64,000 nucleotides of DNA from Rhinopithecus roxellana (GCF_007565055.1 NC_044560.1:90215295-90279294), one strand, 5' to 3'; counted from the stretch's first letter, positions 1 through 10,640 are shown. Translations and numbers: made by a program. The notes: generated by a model not told the origin, from the sequence alone.

Positions 1-70
1 TGACAGAGATTGAATGAAAAAACGTGTAAAGTGCTTAAAATGGTGCTTGGTTCGTAGTAAGCATGCACTC
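1..70 (+). mobile_element. MIR SINE, 3' part
   Basis: The first 70 bases read like the MIR 3' region: a degenerate 'gtaaagtgcttaaaa' followed by 'gtgcttggttcgtagtaagc', matching the family's 'aaagcgcttagaacagtgcctggcacatagtaagc' pattern. The element runs off the left edge of the window. MIRs are ancient tRNA-derived SINEs and this one is strongly diverged. Confidence 0.55.
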
Positions 71-2189
71 TTAGCTACAGTAATGGGGATAGGACATGTT
101 TCTTGCCTTGTAGATTTTAGAGTCTAGTTATTAGACTTAAATCTAATAAATTTTAAAAAGTATAAAATCAGGTATTAGTTTACATGTTCTGATTCTACCT
201 TAGATTTGGAAAGATGAAATGTGTGTATCTTGGGGGATAGGGTGGGAAGTGGGGGACCAGGAGGAAGAAAGGTACATGAGACTAGAAGAGAATGGAAAGT
301 TGTATAGTCAGAATTTGGAAAGGTTGGAATTGCTAGTGGTTTTGGTTTTATTACCTGAGAACTTGAGGGAGATAGAGGGAGGTGCCTGTGCTCTCTGTTT
401 GCCAAAGAGATAACTGACACCTTTTCACATTTCTCTCTCTTAGAGCTGGTATCTGGTCTGCAGGCAGTTCTGGCAATGTTTGCTTTTTGTGGGGAACAAT
501 GGCTAAGGAAGTGGTTTGCTACTGGCTTTAAAAGTTGGGCTCTGCAGCCTTTATCCTCCACAGCTGCCTCACATAGTTTTGATTCTTCCTGAGAAAGGCA
601 GTTGTTAGGTTTGGAAGTCTTCAGATTCCAGAGACAGCTGGGCAGCTGACCCTCTGGTAGCTATTTCCCAAACTGCCAGCCTCCTGTTGCCTCATCTCCC
701 TGGGCCCCTTCTTTTTTACTTTGAAGCAATATCCTATATTTAGTGAACTAACCAATTTGAGGTTAGAGGAAATTTGATGGGGGAGTCTCTCCCACCTTAA
801 AATCCTGGATGGATGGAGTATTTGGGCCCAGGAACAAGATGTATCCTGTTAAAAAAATTTGACACCTTCATCAAGCATACTGCAAATGACAGCTTACAGT
901 GCTATGAATGTACCTCTAGCTCATGGGCAAGGAGCAGTGTTTATTTTTGGGTGCCCTGAAGAAAATATTTGGGGGAAGGAGTGGGGAGAAGCTCAGGCAG
1001 CTCCATTTATGGTTGAGCAATGCTTGGTATTCTACAGAAGGGACCATATGGACAGTGGAAGAGAGTTTAGCATTCTGATTGTTCACCTCTTGCTCCTTCC
1101 ATTCTGATGGCTAGTTAGGGACACCTCATTAGCTATCAGAGCGGAACAAGTATTTACCAGGCTGACATGAGCCTCAGCACTGCATCCTGCATCTTCTGCT
1201 TTCCCAGCCTGCTGAGTCACCACCTAGGAATGACAGTAGCCAGGTTACCACCTGGAGCACCTGGAGCGCTCTTGGCAAATTGCACTGTTGACTGGTTTTG
1301 GTCTCCTAGGCACAGCTTGGGCCTCTCCAAGCCTGTTGGAGTGATAGGTTGGGTCTTAGCTCTCCTTCCAGCTTGTTTCACAAGGCGCTGACCTACTTTT
1401 CAGGGACAATTAAGTGTTTGTGAGCAAAGGAAGGCGGTGACCCGAGTGAAGGTGAACCAGAGCTGCATTAAACAAACATTTGGAGTTACTTTTTCTGTCT
1501 TACACAGGAGGGCCCATCTCAGTCCAAATGGAATGGCAGATCAGGCTGATTGTGGTAGCCACATTCCAAATGCTTATCAAGATAGCCAACTAACCCTTGA
1601 ATTTTTATTCTTTCTCTCAATGTACCTTAATATCAGAAGTTACTTTTCATAATCATTGTACCCCTTGTCTTTGGGCCATAGGAAAAGGTTTGGAAGGAAG
1701 TTGGGGCTCTTAGAGTGAATTATTGATGCAAGCTAGCTTTTGATATACCTTTTGGTGTATCAAAGATACACTTTCTGGTGGGGCAGTGTTTGGTTCATTT
1801 GTAACATCTTGGAGAGGATTGGAATCTCTTTTTCTTTTTGTATCAGGCCAGGATAATAGGATAGAGGGGAGCCAGATCTGTAGAGAATGAGCAAGTGGCT
1901 TATTTAGGGTTTCCTGCCCTTGTGAGGTAAGGGCTCAAGGATTAGATTCAGTCTTTCCATTTGCAGTGAAAGGAAGTAAACTCACTTTCCCACCCTCATC
2001 CTGGAGGTTATTTATGTTATTTGCAGACCCCGACTTCTGCCTCTCTGTTGAGTACACTTCTTATGCGGGTTGCCCTTACTGTTATATCTTACCACTGGGG
2101 GAAAGATCCAAGGCTTTGGGAAGGACAGTGACAGTTGTCCTACATTGGCTAGTTCCAAGACCCTGAGGGAATTGCTAAGCCAGCAATTA
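71..2189. other. Repeat-poor unique block, no gene recognised
   Basis: About 2.1 kb without a recognisable Alu, L1, L2 or simple repeat. Short frames occur on both strands (for example 859-1107 and 1437-1652, both plus), but none has a recognisable domain or paired splice sites. A perfect NF-E2/ARE motif lies at 1210-1220. The block could be an intron or intergenic regulatory DNA. Confidence 0.6.
1210..1220 (-). promoter_or_regulatory. NF-E2 / antioxidant-response-type motif
   Basis: The plus strand reads TGCTGAGTCAC; the minus strand reads GTGACTCAGCA. This fits both the NF-E2 (MAF/CNC) consensus and the ARE core RTGACnnnGC. It sits in repeat-poor sequence, so it is not a repeat-borne motif. 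Occupancy cannot be judged from sequence. Confidence 0.35.
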
Positions 2190-2200
2190 GGCAATTTCTT

Positions 2201-2511
2201 TTTCTTTTCTTTCTTTCTTTCTTTCAATTTTTTTTTTTTTTTTTTTGAGACAGTCTTGCTCTGTCGCCCAGCCTGCAGTGTACTCCACTCACTGCAAGCT
2301 CCGCCTCCCGGGTTCATGCTATTCTCCTGCCTCAGCCTCCCGAGTAGCTGGGACTACAGGTGCCCGCCACCATGCTAATTTTTTTGCATTTTTAGTAGAG
2401 ACAGGGTTTTACCATGTTAGCCAGGATGGTCTCGATCTCCTGACCTCATGATCCACCCACCTCGGCCTCCCAAAGTGCTGGGATTACAGGTGTGAGCCAC
2501 TGCGCCTGGTC
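2201..2511 (-). mobile_element. Alu (AluY/S type), inserted in the tail of the next Alu
   Basis: Full-length antisense Alu: T-run, then 'gagacagtcttgctctgtcg', ending 'gtgagccactgcgcctgg'. It directly abuts a second antisense Alu. Only the outer borders of the pair carry a TSD (GGCAATTTCTT at 2190-2200 and 2803-2813), so this copy landed in the poly(T) tail of the older Alu. Confidence 0.93.
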
Positions 2512-2802
2512 TTTTTTTTTGAGACGGAGTCTTGCTCTGTTGCCTAGGCTGGAGTGCAATGGCACGATCTCGGCTTACTGCAACTTCTGCCTCCCAGGTT
2601 GAAGCGATTCTCCTGCCTCGGCCTCCCAAGTAGCTGGGATTACAGGTGCCTGCCACCATACCCAGCTGATTTTTGTATTTTCAATAGAGGCAGGGTTTCA
2701 CCATGTTGGCCAGGCTGGTCCCGAACTCCTAACCTCAGGTGATCCACCCGCCTTGGCCTCCCAAAATGCTGGGATTACAGGGGTGAGCCACCACGCCCAG
2801 CC
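2512..2802 (-). mobile_element. Alu (AluS type), outer member of tandem pair
   Basis: Full-length antisense Alu ending 'gagccaccacgcccagcc'. The TSD GGCAATTTCTT brackets this Alu together with the preceding one, so this element arrived first and the upstream copy later invaded its tail. Confidence 0.93.
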
Positions 2803-3062
2803 GGCAATTTCTTAAACTTTTATTTTTAGCAACTCTACATACATGAGAACTCTCATAATCTCAAGTTATTGAAGTTACTGATATTGCACCCAGAGATCCA
2901 GATCAAATCTTAAGGAAGGAAGCAGCTTAGAGGAGAACTTCACCCTGCCAGTCTCTCATTGGAATTCCCTTCTAACAACATGTGAAGTGTCAGCCCCATT
3001 TGAAGAACTAGTTTATATATCAGAGCATGGCCTGGAAATCAGCGTGGCATCAATTTTGGTCC

Positions 3063-3202
3063 TTTTTTTTTTTTTTTTTTTTTTTTAGAGTCAAGGTCTC
3101 ACTATGTTGCCCAGGCTGATCTCAAACTCCTGGCTTAAATGATCCTCTCTCCTTGGCCACCCAAAGTGCTGGGATTATAGGTGTGAACCACTTTGCCTCA
3201 CC
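3063..3202 (-). mobile_element. Alu left-monomer element (FLAM-like)
   Basis: A single antisense monomer with a 26-base T-run, then 'ctcactatgttgcccaggct' and 'gtgctgggattataggtg'. It is flanked by short near-identical repeats (TTTTGGTCC at 3054-3062, TTTTGGTCT at 3205-3213), which supports an independent free-left-monomer insertion rather than an Alu fragment. Confidence 0.75.
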
Positions 3203-3214
3203 AGTTTTGGTCTT

Positions 3215-4171
3215 ATAGATGACTAAGTTTTTTGGGGGAGGGTATTTTAGGTGACGTGCAATTGCTCAATTCCTCCTAGACATCCCAGAATCTGGTCACA
3301 ACCTCCTTTTTTCCACTTATCCTTTCCTTTATGCACATTAAACCTGTTCTCTGCTATTTCCCAGTCTATCAGCCCCTTTATGGTGTCAGTGCTTCCTGAC
3401 CTGTCATGTACAATAGGGCTTGTACTGGCATTCTCAGATCTTTTTTCTTCCACACCTTTCTTTTCTATCCCCATTGCTGAACCTGTGTTCATTTTCTCCA
3501 CTGAGCTACTGAGTGCCACTGCATAACAGTGTGCTGACTGACTCTGTTACAGATTTATGAGCTCCAGCCACAGCTTGGCTCTCAATCCTATCCTGAAACC
3601 TTTTTATTCTCTTCTGGTTGACTGCCATTCATTTTTTTCTACAGCAGCCATTCCAGACTTTCACCATTCTCTTCAAACTTGTTGCTCCACCCCACCTTAT
3701 AAACTCTCAATAAGTCATTTAGCCTTTTACATCTCAATTTATCTGTAGCCTTTACCAGTCCTTACCACATTCCCTCCTATTTCAGAGGCAGGTCTCTGGG
3801 CATATACATATATTTTTTGTGTTCTTAGTTCCTCCCTTCCTAGTGACTCTTTGTAAATATGTTCGGGTTTTCTCCATCCTAAGATAAAAATTCCTTTAAG
3901 CTTATCTCTTCCTCAGACTAACTCTCTGTGCTTTTTTTTCTTTACCACCAAACTATCTCAACAGCCTTTCTTCTACTCCTTTAGTCATCGTGAACCACTA
4001 TAGCCAAGCTTTGTGCCCACCATCCCAATGAAAGGCTCTTGCGTGTGATGACTTGCTTGCAGAACTCAGCAGCCTCTTTTTGTTCTCATGCTGTTTCATC
4101 TTGTCACAGCATTTAACACCATTTGGACCTCTTTCCTTCCCTGACTGTGTGCTATCTCTGGATGAGCTGAC
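3215..4171 (+). mobile_element. Degenerate L2-like LINE sequence
   Basis: Pyrimidine-rich, C/T-biased sequence with phrases like 'cacagcatttaacaccattt' (4105-4124), which resembles the L2 reverse-transcriptase block whose protein reads 'LSAAFDTV'. The same L2 appears to continue at 4797-4965, past two Alus. Divergence is high and the borders are uncertain; part may be unique DNA. Confidence 0.45.
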
Positions 4172-4187
4172 CTACTCTGGTAATTTC

Positions 4188-4464
4188 GTTTTTTTTTTGA
4201 GACGGAGTTTGGCTCTGGCCCAGGCTGGAGTGCAGTGGCCGGATCTCAGCTCACTGCAAGCTCTGCCTCCCGGGCTTACGCCATTCTCCTGCTTCAGCCT
4301 CCCGAGTAGCTGGGACTACAGGCGCCCGCCTCGTCGCCCGGCTAGTTTTTTGTGTTTTTTAGTAGAGACGGGGTTTCACCGTATTAGCCAGGATGGTCTC
4401 GATCTCCTGACCTCTCAGCCTCCCAAAGTGCTGGGATTACAGGCTTGAGCCACCGCGCCCGGCC
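4188..4464 (-). mobile_element. AluY, Old World monkey type
   Basis: Antisense Alu with 'cggctagttttttgtg' and 'ggcttgagccaccgcgcccg', the monkey AluY signature. It is flanked by the target CTACTCTGGTAATTTC (4172-4187) and a second copy at 4465-4480 (first base differs). It has lost about 14 bp of the usual left-arm 'gatccacc' segment. Confidence 0.93.
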
Positions 4465-4480
4465 TTACTCTGGTAATTTC

Positions 4481-4780
4481 TTCTTTTTTTTTTTTTTTTG
4501 AGACGGAGTCTCGCTCTGTCGCCCAAACTGGAGTGCAGTGGCCGGATCTCAGCTCACTGCAAGCTCCGCCTTTCGGGTTCACGCCATTCTCCTGCCTCAG
4601 CCTCCCGAGTAGCTGGGACTACAGGCGCCCGCCACCTCGCCCGGCTAGTTTTTTGTATTTTTTAGTAGAGACGGGGTTTCACCGTGTTAGCCAGGATGGT
4701 CTCGATCTCCTGACCTTGTGATCCACCCGTCTCGGCCTCCCAAAGTGCTGGGATTACAGGCTTGAGCCACCGAGCCCGGC
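4481..4780 (-). mobile_element. AluY, Old World monkey type, same target site as previous
   Basis: Near-consensus antisense AluY with the 'ggcttgagccaccgagcccg' ending. It is bracketed by the same 16-base target as its neighbour (4465-4480 and CTACTCTGGTAATTTC at 4781-4796), so the target occurs three times with one Alu between each pair. Confidence 0.95.
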
Positions 4781-4796
4781 CTACTCTGGTAATTTC

Positions 4797-4965
4797 ATTT
4801 AGGAACTTCATCTGTGTGTACTGTGATGCCTCTCTTATCAGAATCTGTAACTACCTATCATATGAGCTTTTCCCCCAGGTCCAAACGTGTATTTCCAAAT
4901 GTCTGCTGTCCTTTTCCACTTTGTCACCTACAGAAATTTGCATGTAATGTATCCAGAACTGAGCT
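4797..4965 (+). mobile_element. L2 fragment
   Basis: The segment 'tatttccaaatgtctgctgt' through 'catgtaatgtatccagaact' follows the L2 ORF2 3' pattern (Ser/Pro-rich stretch, then 'aacatgtccaaaactgaact'). It probably continues the L2 at 3215-4171, separated by two young Alus. Confidence 0.6.
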
Positions 4966-5728
4966 TATACAACCACTATGGAGAATGATTTGGAGAACTA
5001 AAAATAGAGCTACCATACAGTCTAGTAACCCCACTCCTTAGGTATATACCCAAAAGAAAGGAAATCAGTATATTGAAGAGCTATCTGGACTCCCATGTTT
5101 ATTGCAGCCTGTTCGCAATAGCCAAGATTTGGAAGCAGCGTAAGTGTCCATCAACAGATGAATGGATAAAGAAAATGTGGGCTGGGCACAATAGCTCACA
5201 TCTGTAATCCCAGCACTTTGAGAGGCTGAGGTGGGTGGATCATTTGAGGTTAGGAGTTCAAGACCAGCCTGGCCAACATGACGAAACCCCGTCTCCACTA
5301 AAAATACAAAAACGAGCCAGGTATGGTGGCACACACCTGTAGTCCCAGCTACTTGGGAGGCTGAGGCACAAGAATTGCTTGAACCCGGAAGGTGAAGGTT
5401 GCAGTGAGCTGAGATCATGTCACTGCAGTTGGGAAGGGGAGTTGGAATCACAGGCAAGTGGGGGATGGTTAATGGATGCAAAAAAATTAAAAGACTAAAT
5501 AAAACCTAGTATTCACTAGTGCAACAGGGCGACTATAGTAAAAATAATTTAATTGTTCATTTAAAAATAACTAAAAGAGTTTAATTGGATTGTTTGAAAC
5601 ACAAATTTTTTGAGGCGATGGATACCCTATTTACCCTGATGTGATTAGTATACATTACATGCCTATATCAAAATATCTCATGTAACCCATAAATATATAC
5701 ACCTACTGCGTACCCACAAATATTTGTC
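4966..5728 (+). mobile_element. 5'-truncated L1 (primate L1P type), ORF2 3' end plus 3' UTR
   Basis: Recognisable ORF2 3' end ('tatacccaaaagaaaggaaa', 'agccaagatttggaagcagc', 'catcaacagatgaatggata'), then an Alu, then the L1 3' UTR ('ttaccctgatgtgattagta', 'caaaatatctcatgtaaccc'). The 5' truncation removes ORF1 and nearly all of ORF2, so it encodes nothing functional. It interrupts the older L2. Confidence 0.9.
5179..5426 (+). mobile_element. Alu (AluS type), 3'-truncated, inside L1
   Basis: Sense Alu starting 'gctgggcacaatagctcaca' and stopping near 'gagatcatgtcactgcag' with no A-tail. It lies between the ORF2 part and the 3' UTR part of the L1. The missing tail and sharp junction suggest a later deletion that also removed some L1 sequence. 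Confidence 0.9.
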
Positions 5729-6358
5729 TTCCTTTATTTTCTTCTTCTTTTCCTTCTTTCTTCCTCCTTCTTCTTCTCCTGTTCCTCTCCTCCTCCTTCT
5801 CCCTCTTCCTCTCCTCCTCCTCCCCTTCCTCCCTCCCTCCCTCCTTCCTTTCTTCTTTTCCCTTTCCTTTCCCCTTTCCCCTCCTTTCTCCTTTCTCCTC
5901 TTCTCTCCTCTCTTCTCCTCTCCTCTCCTTTCCTCTCTTCTCTCCTCTGCTTCCCTTCCCCTTTTCCCTTTTCTTCCTCTCCTCTCCTCCCTCCCTCCCT
6001 CCCTTCTTTCCTTCCTTCCTTCCTTCCTTCCTTCCTTCCTTCCTTCCTTCCTTCCTTCCTTCCTTCCCTCCTTCCCTTTTCTTTTCTTTTCTTTTTTTTC
6101 TTTTTCCTTCCCTTTTCTCTTTCATTTCCTTTCTTTGGTCTTTCCTTTCTCCCTCCCTCCCTCCCTCCCTCCCTCCCTCCCTCCCTTCCTCCCTCCCTCC
6201 CTCCTCCCTCCCTCCCTCCCTCCCTCCCTCCCTCCCTCCCTCCCTCCCTCCCTCCCTCCCTTCCTTCCTTCCCTCCCTCCCTCCCTCCCTTCCTTCCTTC
6301 CCTCCCTCCCTCCCCTTCTTTCTTTCTTTTCCTCCTTTCTTTTTCTTCTTTCTTGTTC
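5729..6358. repeat. 630-bp polypyrimidine/polypurine tract
   Basis: The plus strand is almost wholly C and T, passing through (TTC)n/(TCC)n, CTTTC blocks, (TTCC)n at about 6009-6067 and long (CCCT)n at about 6150-6310. It joins directly to an antisense Alu at 6359, so it probably grew from that Alu's poly(A) tail. Frames across it (229 and 208 codons) are compositional artefacts. Confidence 0.95.
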
Positions 6359-6584
6359 AACAGGGTCTTGCTCTGTTGCCCAGGCTGGAGTACAGTGGCA
6401 CAATCTTAGCTGACTGCAACCTGAATATCCCAGGCTCAAGCTGTCCTCCTGCCTCGCCCCTCAAGTAGCTGGGACTACAGGCACATACCACCAAGGCTGG
6501 TCTCAAACTCCTGGCCTCAAGCAGTCCTTCTGCCTTGGCCTCTCAAAGTGCTGGGATTATAAGCATGAGCCACCCTACTTGGCC
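6359..6584 (-). mobile_element. Old Alu (AluJ type), internally deleted
   Basis: Antisense Alu from 'cagggtcttgctctgttgcc' to 'tgagccaccctacttggcc'. The central linker is shortened: 'cacataccaccaaggctgg' joins the right arm to the left arm without the usual 'tttttgtatttttagtagag'. Its tail is replaced by the polypyrimidine tract. Confidence 0.85.
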
Positions 6585-6689
6585 CTATTTATTTTCCACA
6601 TCTGATTGGACACTAAGCTCTGTTTGTCTAGCTGAAAAATATCTCAACAGCTATTCTTTTCTTGCTAGACTCACTGCCCTATTTTAGAC

Positions 6690-7080
6690 TCTCGTCTTCT
6701 TTGACTTATGCCAGTGCTCACGCCACATTTCCTCTTAAAAACTGATGATCAATTTCACCCCTTGTTTATGTTGTTTTCTATGCCTTGAATGATCTTTTTA
6801 CTTTTTCTCCTCACAAATATTTGTTCATACTGTAATCTTTTGTCCCAACTCAAAACTTAATAGATTTTAATGGTGTTCCTGCTTCTTTCCTTCTACCCCG
6901 ACCAGTAAAAAATTTCACTTACCTTTTCGTCTGAGTTCTTATGGTAGGATGTACGTCCCTTTGTGATAGTATTTATCATCTTTATTTTACAGTTTTCTGT
7001 TTAATTGTCAGCCTCCCCTAGACGATGAGTTCAGTGACTGCAGGCTGTACTTTCTTCATCTTTGTTTTTTGGTGCCATAA
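6690..7080 (+). mobile_element. L2 3' end
   Basis: Phrases such as 'gatagtatttatcatcttta', 'tgtcagcctcccctagacga' and 'gagttcagtgactgcaggct' follow the L2 3' region ('tagcacttatcac ... gtctcccccactagaatgtaagctcc'). It may be the tail of the L2 begun near 3215. Very degenerate. Confidence 0.55.
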
Positions 7081-7214
7081 ACAATTTATAGAAATGTTGG
7101 ACTGTATATAGAGTTCCTGCTTTCTCCAGATAAAGAATGTTTAGAAAAATCTGAAAGAGCTATGCTACTGTTGGATATCAGTTGTGGCAGAACCTCCCCT
7201 CCCCTTTTTACTTC

Positions 7215-7740
7215 ATAAAATATTCATGTTTGTTGTAAGAATATTTTAAAATAATAAATAAAAATATAAAATTAAAATGACTTAAAATCCTACCATTTAT
7301 AACTGCTATAAATATTTTGATGTTTTCTTTCAAATATTTTCTTGTACAAATATGCATGTAATACATATTTGGAAAAAAACAGTTTGTAACATATTTCTTA
7401 GTGTATGTTGAAAGTCTTTCAGTGTCAAAAATATGTATCAGCATCATGATTTATTAATATGTTGCTATCAGTGTTCTCTTGTATGGATGCATTGCACTTG
7501 AGACAACAATAGACAGTCTTCTATTGTTGAACTTTTAGGTAATTTTGCACTGTTTGGTGTTATGAACAATGAGAACATGTATATATTTGCACGCTTAACC
7601 ATATTTTTAAAAAGATGAATTCCTAAGAATGGAATTGCTGAGTCAAAAGTTATTTGTAGTACTTTAAAAAACTTTTGCCAAATTACTCTCCACAAAAGTT
7701 TTACCATGTGGTTGGGTTTTACATTTCATTGAGATTTTTT
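7215..7740 (-). mobile_element. L1M (ancient L1) fragment
   Basis: Antisense ancient L1: 'acttttaggtaattttgcac', 'aatgagaacatgtatatatt', 'atgaattcctaagaatggaa', 'ttgctgagtcaaaagttatt', 'gccaaattactctccacaaa'. These match the known L1M antisense pattern of ORF2 and 3' sequence. No coding capacity remains. Confidence 0.7.
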
Positions 7741-7844
7741 CCGTTTGGGGAAAAAATGTTGCCATTGGAGGTTTTATGCATTGGAATGATTTAATTAAGG
7801 CTGTGTTTCTAGGAATATTAATATAGCAGCATGTGCAACATGAA

Positions 7845-8477
7845 TTGGATAAGGCAAGTCAGTTTTTTTGAGGCTGTTTTAACAATCCAGGTGAGAGGTA
7901 ATGAGGATCAGAAGAGAGAGGGTGACTCTAGAATACAGAAGAGGATGACTGGGAGAGGTATTTGGAGGAACTGATAGGACTTGAGAATGGGTTGGGTAAA
8001 GGATAGTGCCATTACTTGAAGTGGGAAGTTAAAAGGAGGCATTGGCTGGATGTGGTGGCACACCTGTAATTCCAGCACTTTGGGAGGCCGAAGTGGGGGG
8101 ATCACTTGAGGTCAGGGGTTCGAGACCAGCATGGCGAGATCCCATCTCTACTAAAAAGATAAAAAATAGCCAGGCATGGCGGTGCATCCCTATAATCCCA
8201 ACTACTAGGGAGGCTGAGGTGAGGCAGGAGAATCACTTGAACCCAGGAGGCGGAGGTCCCTATAAGCCGAGATGGTGCCACTGCACTCCAGCCTGGGTGA
8301 CAGAGCGAGACTCCATCTCAAAAAAAAATAAAATAAAATAAAATAAAATAAGGAGGCATTGATTTTGGGAGGAAAGATACGGATTCACTTTTAGTAATTT
8401 CAGTTCTGTTTGCTGTGACATGCTCAGGTGGAAATGTTCAGCAAGCAGTTGGCACTACAGAGCTGCAGTAGAAGAGA
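7845..8477 (-). mobile_element. L2 fragment, split by an Alu
   Basis: Antisense L2: 'gttttaacaatccaggtgag', 'ggtaatgaggatcagaagag', then after the Alu 'ggtggaaatgttcagcaagc', 'gttggcactacagagctgca'. This is the reverse complement of the L2 ORF2 3' half. The next L2 starts immediately afterwards in the opposite orientation. Confidence 0.65.
8045..8349 (+). mobile_element. Alu (AluS type)
   Basis: Full-length sense Alu, tail (AAAAT)n. Perfect TSD AAGGAGGCATTG at 8033-8044 and 8350-8361. It interrupts an antisense L2. Confidence 0.95.
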
Positions 8478-9185
8478 GCCAGGGTTCAGTCATCCCAGCC
8501 TGATATTTAAAGTTCTTCATAATTGCCTCTCTAGCCTTCTCTCCAAACGCTTTCTCACTTCTAAGCCAGACAAGACTGTCTTAATCCTACCCCATTGTTC
8601 ACCACCTGCCTAAAAGCCCTGTAGGAAGTCTTCTTTGATCACTCCACTGGAAGTTAGTTCCAGTTTTCTAAACTTAATGCTAGTCATATTTTTTTTCTGT
8701 ATCATTTGTATTGTACTTTAACATCCTGTTTGTATGTATGCATTACTTTCTTCTACAGGATTTTAAACTCCTAGAACTTGGGACTGTATCATGAACTTTT
8801 TTTTTTTTTTTTTTTTTTTGAGACAGTCTCAACTCTGTCACCCAGGCTGAAGTGCAGTAGTGCAGTCTCGGCTCGCTGCAACCTCCCACACTCGAGCAAT
8901 CCTCCCACCCCAGCCTCCCAAGTAACTGGGGTTACAGGTGCATGTCACCATGCCTGGCTAATTTTTTTTTGTATTTGTAGTAGAGACAGGGTTTTGCCAT
9001 GTGCTCAGGCTGGTCTCAAATTCCTGAACTCAAGCGATTCGCCCACCTTGGCCTCCCACAGTGCTGGGATTACAGGTGTGAGCCACTGTGCCCGGCATAA
9101 ACCTTTTTTGTCTCTCACATTACCAGCTCTGTATTTTGCACAGTGTCAAAAAATATTTGGTGTTTACAAAGTAAATGGAATCTGC
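8478..9185 (+). mobile_element. L2 3' end, split by an Alu
   Basis: Sense L2: 'cataattgcctctctagcct', 'tgtaggaagtcttctttgat', 'ggattttaaactcctagaac', then after the Alu 'ttttgtctctcacattacca' and 'tattttgcacagtgtcaaaa'. It matches the L2 end pattern of 'agcctTcCtTgAtc ... gggactgtgtct ... cagtgcctggcacat'. Confidence 0.65.
8797..9096 (-). mobile_element. Alu (AluJ/S type)
   Basis: Antisense Alu from a 23-base T-run and 'gagacagtctcaactctgtc' to 'gtgagccactgtgcccggc'. Imperfect flanking repeat CATGAAC/CATAAAC. It sits in an L2 3' end. Confidence 0.93.
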
Positions 9186-9334
9186 TTTAAGGTAATGGTA
9201 ATAATACATTGGATTACTGTCATTCTGTACCTAATACCTACTAAAATATTAACATTATTTTAATGTGCATTTTCCTGTTTATTTTTCTTAAATACTCAGA
9301 CATATTATGGGAGGGGGAGTGGAAAACAAAAGAT

Positions 9335-10640
9335 GTGAAGTGAGAATCCCCTTTCACAGCCATGTTCTTTGTTTCCTCCAAGATTCTTGCAGAATGGTAT
9401 ATACCTGCCCTTTAGCTTCCAGCCCTCTCTGCTATACTGAAATTGCAGTTGTCAAGGTCACCAGTCACCTCCTAATTGCCAAATCCAATGGTAATTTTTC
9501 AGCTCTGATCTTACTTGACCTTTCTGTGGTACTTGACACTGTGAAACCTCCATTCTCCTTCAAAGTTTCTCCTTTCCTAACCTTTTGTGATTTTATCCTC
9601 TCCTGATTTTCTTTCTTCCTCATTTTCATATTTATCTTCCCTTTGTTGACCTTTAAAGAAAGATGCTTTCTAGGATTTTGTCCTTGGCACTCTATATAGT
9701 TTTCGTGAGTGATCTTATTCATACTCATGGCTTCAACTGCTGTGGTGACTCTGGGCCAGTTTTCTCTTCCGAGCTCCAAGATTTTATCTCTGAGAGCTAG
9801 AGGACTTCTTTTGGATATCCTGTAGGTGTCTTTTACTCAGTATGTTCCAGATGAAACCCTTTACTCTGGCAAACCTGCTCTTCTTTCTCTTATTCCTTAC
9901 TTTATTTAAGGTACTATCTTCTACCCAGGCACACAAGTGAGATATTTGGGAATCATTTGAGAATCTTCCCTCTCTTTGTCCATACACCCTACTGGACACC
10001 AACTCAAATCAAATGTTGTATAATTTCATTTTAAATCTGTGTCCTTTCCTCTGTTTTGATAACAGTGCTACTTTCTTAGTTCATATTCTATAACTATAGT
10101 GTCCTAATTGGTTTCCTCCCTTCCTTTTTGCTATTGCCAGAATGCTCTTTCTAAAATTAAAATCTGATTATAAAAATAGTCACTCAGAAGCCCTTGCAAT
10201 GGGTTTCTATTGTCTTTGGGGTGAATCTGGTTTCTTTAGCATGGTATGCAAAGCTTTCATTTCTTGCCATTATTCTTCCAAAGTAGAACGTATGCTACAT
10301 TCTAGCCGTATTAAATTGTTTTGAGTTGCTTAAATGCTTCATGTTTCTACTGTCTGAAACACTCCTGTTCCCGTCACTCTAATTCTCTGTGACCCTGAGG
10401 TCCCAGTTCAAGCATCATCTCCTTTGGAAATCCTTACCTAGGCCACTAGGCTTCCTTTTTGCTTGCTTCTGCATATCTTTATCAGCATTAGTTGTACCAT
10501 ATTATGTGTAACATTGCTTGTTTGCCTCCCTTACTAGATTATAAGTTGAGAGAGGAGACAGACTGAGAGCTCTTCATTTCTATCCTCAGTGCTCTACAAA
10601 TTTGGCACAGGGTAGTAAATAAAAAAACTGCTTGTTGAGT
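9335..10640 (+). mobile_element. L2 LINE with recognisable reverse-transcriptase remnant
   Basis: About 1.3 kb of sense L2. The frame at 9307-9606 contains SALILLDLSVVLDTV, which aligns with the L2/CR1 reverse-transcriptase block 'LDLSAAFDTVDH'. The 3' part reads 'cttaccatattatgtgtaac ... cagtgctctacaaatttggc', the L2 tail. Many stops and frameshifts; inactive. Confidence 0.8.

Noticed and set aside
4053..4448. 131-codon plus frame
   Set aside because: Begins in L2-like DNA and runs into an antisense AluY; the C-terminal part is a standard Alu frame.
5724..6413. 229-codon plus frame and 208-codon minus frame
   Set aside because: Both follow from the base composition of the polypyrimidine tract (Ser/Leu/Pro/Phe or Gly/Arg/Lys/Glu only). 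No start context, domain or codon signal.
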